Positions 8,414-10,297 of a stretch of DNA of 10,297 nucleotides are shown piece by piece. Under the pieces are notes generated by a model. The model saw only the letters and a list, made by a program, of their open reading frames with translations, had not been told where the DNA came from and did not search any database. Every line of letters starts with the position of its first letter. Positions within the stretch are counted from its first letter, which is position 1. The stretch lies in contig NAVB01001816.1 of NCBI GenBank assembly GCA_002179805.1, positions 1-10,297 of the forward strand. Direction: 5' to 3'. The DNA comes from Acanthamoeba lenticulata. Taxonomy: Eukaryota; Discosea; Longamoebia; Acanthamoebidae. Both the position numbers and the translations under genes were made by a program.

Positions 8414-8517
8414 ATGGTCCTGGTTACCGGAGCTAATGGCCACTTAGCGGCCAACGGAGTCAAACGTCACCAGTGTCGGCAGAACAAGGTCTCGTGTGGT
8501 TGGCTCGAGCGCCAGAC
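8414..8517 (+). pseudogene. Possible relic of an extended short-chain dehydrogenase N-terminus
   Basis: From the ATG at 8414 the frame reads [18 protein letters not shown]. This has the hydrophobic first strand and a GxxGxxA dinucleotide-binding turn, as in NAD(P)-dependent epimerase/dehydratase proteins. Family similarity then stops in this frame. Another frame gives [13 protein letters not shown] at 8479-8517, which resembles the second strand of such proteins, so a frameshifted remnant is possible. The ATG is also in frame with the 14-3-3 start 65 codons later, so an N-terminally extended 14-3-3 is an alternative. The match is short and chance cannot be excluded. Confidence 0.3.
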
Positions 8518-8529
8518 CACCGACGGCCG

Positions 8530-8535
8530 TATTTA
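8530..8535 (+). promoter_or_regulatory. TATA-like element of the 14-3-3 gene
   Basis: TATTTA lies 79 bases before the ATG. That would allow transcription to start about 45-50 bases upstream of the codon. It is a weak match to the TATAAAA consensus. Confidence 0.35.
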
Positions 8536-8608
8536 CCCCCTTGTACGCGCACTCAACCGCCCACCAGCAGTCGTACCTCTCACCACTACACACAACACAT
8601 CTACAACC

Positions 8609-9487
8609 ATGGGCGAACGTGAGGAGAATGTCTACATGGCCAAGCTCTCGGAGCAGGCTGAGCGGTACGACGAGATGGTCGAGGCCATGAAGAAGGTCGC
8701 CACCACCGACGTTGAGCTCACCGTCGAGGAGAGGAACCTGCTCTCCGTGGCCTACAAGAACGTCATCGGTGCCCGCCGTGCTTCGTGGAGGATTATCTCC
8801 TCCATTGAGCAGAAGGAGGAGACCAAGGGTAACGAGGAGCACGTCAAGATGATCAAGGAGTACCGCCGCAAGGTCGAGAACGAGCTCTCCGGCATCTGCA
8901 AGGACATCCTCTCCGTCCTCGACAACCACCTCATCCCCTCGTCCTCCAACGGTACGCACTCCCATTTCAGTGAGGGTCTTCAAATACCGGTCGTGGCAAG
9001 CGAGATGATTAATTAATTGGTTGTCTCACTGTTACCCATTTATATTTTTCCAATAGGCGAGTCCAAGGTCTTCTACTACAAGATGAAGGGAGATTACCAC
9101 CGCTACATGGCCGAGTACGCTCAGGGCGACGGCCGCAAGGAGGCTGCTGATGCTTCGCTCCAGGCTTACAAGTCCGCCTCGGACATCGCCGTCACGGAGC
9201 TGCCCCCCACTCACCCCATCCGCCTGGGTCTTGCCCTCAACTTCTCGGTCTTCCACTACGAGATCCTCAACTCGCCCGACAAGGCTTGCCAGCTCGCCAA
9301 GCAGGCGTTCGATGACGCCATCGCTGAGCTCGACACCCTGTCCGAGGACTCGTACAAGGATTCGACGCTCATCATGCAGCTCCTCAGGGACAACCTTACC
9401 CTCTGGACGAGCGACATGCAGGGCGACGGTGACGGTGATGACAAGGAGGAGGAGAAGGCTGCCGGCGGTGAGGAGGCCGACTCGTAA
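8609..9487 (+). CDS. 14-3-3 phosphoserine/phosphothreonine-binding adaptor protein
   Basis: Dimeric cytosolic adaptor that binds phosphorylated client proteins in signalling, cell cycle and traffic. Exons 8609-8951 and 9057-9487 (TAA) give 257 residues, slightly longer than the usual 245-255. The 105-nt intron (CG|GTACGC to AATAG|GC) splits the Gly of SSSNGESK. Both family signatures are present: [10 protein letters not shown] near residue 42, and [21 protein letters not shown] near the end. The phosphate-binding residues correspond to Lys50, Arg57, Arg130 and Tyr131. The tail after TSD is the usual variable acidic extension ([11 protein letters not shown]). The start was chosen because [20 protein letters not shown] is the conserved N-terminus and ACCATGG is a strong context. 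The frame is open upstream to 8276, but that stretch is not 14-3-3-like. Confidence 0.97.
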
Positions 9488-9525
9488 ATATTTCTGTTGT
9501 GAGTATCAATTAGAGAGAGGGGGAA

Positions 9526-9532
9526 TATAAAA
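9526..9532 (+). promoter_or_regulatory. Consensus TATA box (TATAAAA)
   Basis: A perfect TATAAAA stands 39 bases after the 14-3-3 stop and 337 bases before the ABC start codon. It may serve the ABC gene with a leader of about 310 bases, or a short non-coding transcript. It could also be A/T-rich 3' UTR sequence by chance. Confidence 0.35.
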
Positions 9533-9559
9533 CCAAATCAAACAAGTTTTGGTGTCGCC

Positions 9560-9591
9560 ATCTTGATTTGTTGATGAGGCCACATCAAGAT
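9560..9591 (+). repeat. Inverted repeat with two alternative stems
   Basis: ATCTTGAT (9560-9567) is exactly complementary to ATCAAGAT (9584-9591). Inside it TTGATG (9571-9576) can pair with CATCAA (9583-9588) around AGGCCA. The two pairings exclude one another. Confidence 0.6.
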
Positions 9592-9649
9592 CAAGACCCT
9601 CACTGGGCCACAAAGCCAAGCGCGGGGACTTTCAACGTCCGGTGATCGC

Positions 9650-9662
9650 GGCCCAATGGGCC
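9650..9662. promoter_or_regulatory. GGCCCA-A-TGGGCC palindrome
   Basis: A 6-bp perfect inverted repeat with a single central base. A further TGGGCC lies at 9604-9609. In plants TGGGCC/T elements drive growth-related genes; a role in amoebae is not established. Confidence 0.45.
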
Positions 9663-9725
9663 ATTTTCGTGTCCCGGCGAGAGTTTTAGGGTGAACTCCT
9701 AACCACCGAACTCAGCCACGACGAC

Positions 9726-9780
9726 GCGTAGCCTGCGTCACACGCTCTGCCTTGACGACGTGTGTCAGGCGCTACTACGC
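9726..9780 (+). repeat. Imperfect hairpin in the presumed ABC leader
   Basis: Three paired segments are nested: GCGTAG (9726-9731) with CTACGC (9775-9780), CCTG (9732-9735) with CAGG (9766-9769), and CACACG (9739-9744) with CGTGTG (9759-9764). They enclose a 14-base loop and are broken by small internal loops. Confidence 0.5.
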
Positions 9781-9868
9781 TGTCGCTGCACCCAAGAAGC
9801 ACTCCCCTCTTCAGATTGGCGACGCACGGATCTCTCCCTCAATCTCAATCTGAACAAACCCACCAAGC

Positions 9869-10283
9869 ATGGAACTGGAGACCTTTGCCAAAGAGAGACA
9901 GCGAGGCTTCTTTGAAAGCATCGCCAATGATGACGATGGGGCCTCCGTTCCCAGTCGGGTGGCAGCACATCCCGCCGGTGACAGCGATGAGGATGATGAC
10001 AACGATGAATCGAGCCGGCAGGAGGGAGGGGAGGAGCAAGATGACATGAAGGTGATGAAGGAAGCACACAAGGACTGGAACGAAGATCAGTACTACGGCG
10101 GAAGCAACGTCACAGCTCTGGTGCAGCTCGATGAGTACGAGCGGGAGGATGACGCTCTGGTGATCACCATGAACAACATCCACAAGACCTACCTGCTCGG
10201 CGTGGAGGGCGTGCCAGCCCTACGCGGCGTCTCCATGAGCGTCCGTCGTGGCGAGTTCTTGATCATCTACGGCACAAGTGGCG
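9869..10283 (+). CDS. ABC transporter ATPase, ABCH/LolD-like, first exon (3' partial)
   Basis: ATP-binding subunit or half-transporter. Residues 1-70 are a charged cytosolic lead with acidic runs ([13 protein letters not shown]). The nucleotide-binding domain begins near residue 97 with ALVITMNNIHKTYLLG, then VPALRGVSMSVRRGEFLIIYGTSGG. This is the start of the LolD/MacB-like family, which includes the amoebozoan ABCH group. The exon ends at 10283, inside a Gly codon of Walker A (GxSGGGK[ST]), before GTACCG. Reading on gives GTSGGTASL, which breaks the motif, so a phase-1 intron starts at 10284 and the Lys and Thr/Ser lie beyond the window. The start has an AGCATGG context. The substrate cannot be told from this part. 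Confidence 0.8.
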
Positions 10284-10297
10284 GTACCGCGTCTCTC

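Larger units (their letters stand above)
8242..8608. promoter_or_regulatory. Divergent promoter region between COG3 and 14-3-3
   Basis: These 367 bases separate the two start codons and must hold both promoters and leaders. On the plus strand there is a TATA-like TATTTA at 8530-8535. I see no TATA box on the COG3 side. TGGCC (8437-8441) and GGCCA (8449-8453) form a small inverted repeat. The stretch 8414-8517 also has a coding-like look, given separately. Confidence 0.6.
9488..9868. other. Intergenic region between 14-3-3 and the ABC transporter gene
   Basis: This 381-bp stretch holds the 14-3-3 3' end and the ABC gene's promoter or leader. It has a TATAAAA box, a perfect 8-bp inverted repeat, a palindromic GGCCCA/TGGGCC element, a TTTTAGGGT motif and a larger imperfect hairpin just before the leader. 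No tRNA is recognisable. The ORFs here are short and unrelated to known families. Confidence 0.6.

Noticed and set aside
8276..8608. Open frame continuous with 14-3-3 from 8276 taken as part of the protein
   Set aside because: The conserved 14-3-3 N-terminus begins at 8609 with a strong start context, and nothing before 8414 resembles coding sequence.
8444..8983. 179-codon ORF on the minus strand opposite 14-3-3 exon 1
   Set aside because: It mirrors the codon pattern of the 14-3-3 exon and shows no family similarity.
9571..9680. C/D box snoRNA suggested by TTGATGA
   Set aside because: No CTGA D box at a suitable distance and no closing terminal stem.
9610..9780. tRNA gene in the intergenic hairpins
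   Set aside because: No cloverleaf and no GTTCRANNC box B.
10271..10297. Degenerate Walker A (GTSGGTASL) indicating an inactive ABC protein
   Set aside because: A clean G|GTACCG splice donor lies exactly where the motif breaks, matching the donors elsewhere in the window.

Overview
The window looks like nuclear DNA of a free-living amoeba, most like Acanthamoeba castellanii or a close relative. The basis is GC-rich exons, many short spliceosomal introns (about 70-150 nt), gene-dense packing, acidic and serine low-complexity tracts inside conserved proteins, and an ABCH-type ABC ATPase like those of amoebozoans. The organism is inferred from style and protein families, not from a database match.

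Layout. (1) 1-4646, plus strand: the 3' part of a myotubularin-family phosphoinositide phosphatase gene, entered inside an intron. Ten exons give 1227 residues. They carry ubiquitin-fold modules resembling the talin/kindlin F0-F1 region, then a PH-GRAM domain, the phosphatase domain with an intact CSDGWDR loop, an acidic insert and a short helix. (2) 4647-4897: the space between two converging 3' ends. (3) 8241-4898, minus strand: a complete COG complex subunit 3 (COG3/Sec34) gene, ten exons, 813 residues. (4) 8242-8608: a divergent promoter region that also holds a short stretch resembling the start of an extended short-chain dehydrogenase. (5) 8609-9487, plus strand: a complete 14-3-3 gene, two exons, 257 residues. 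(6) 9488-9868: non-coding DNA with a TATA box and several inverted repeats. (7) 9869 to the window end, plus strand: the first exon of an ABC transporter ATPase, cut by an intron inside its Walker A motif.

All exon joins were worked out by hand from frame, splice signals and family similarity. Every gene closes in frame. Two introns appear to use GC-AG ends, and two are multiples of three without stop codons.

Functionally, the phosphatase (PI3P / PI(3,5)P2 turnover on endosomes) and COG3 (Golgi vesicle tethering) both belong to membrane traffic, but nothing shows they are co-regulated. The most interesting signals are the talin-like head fused to a myotubularin, a perfect 28-bp inverted repeat placed in two COG3 introns that flank exons 6-7, a 5' splice site preference for C at +4, and the possible dehydrogenase relic upstream of 14-3-3.
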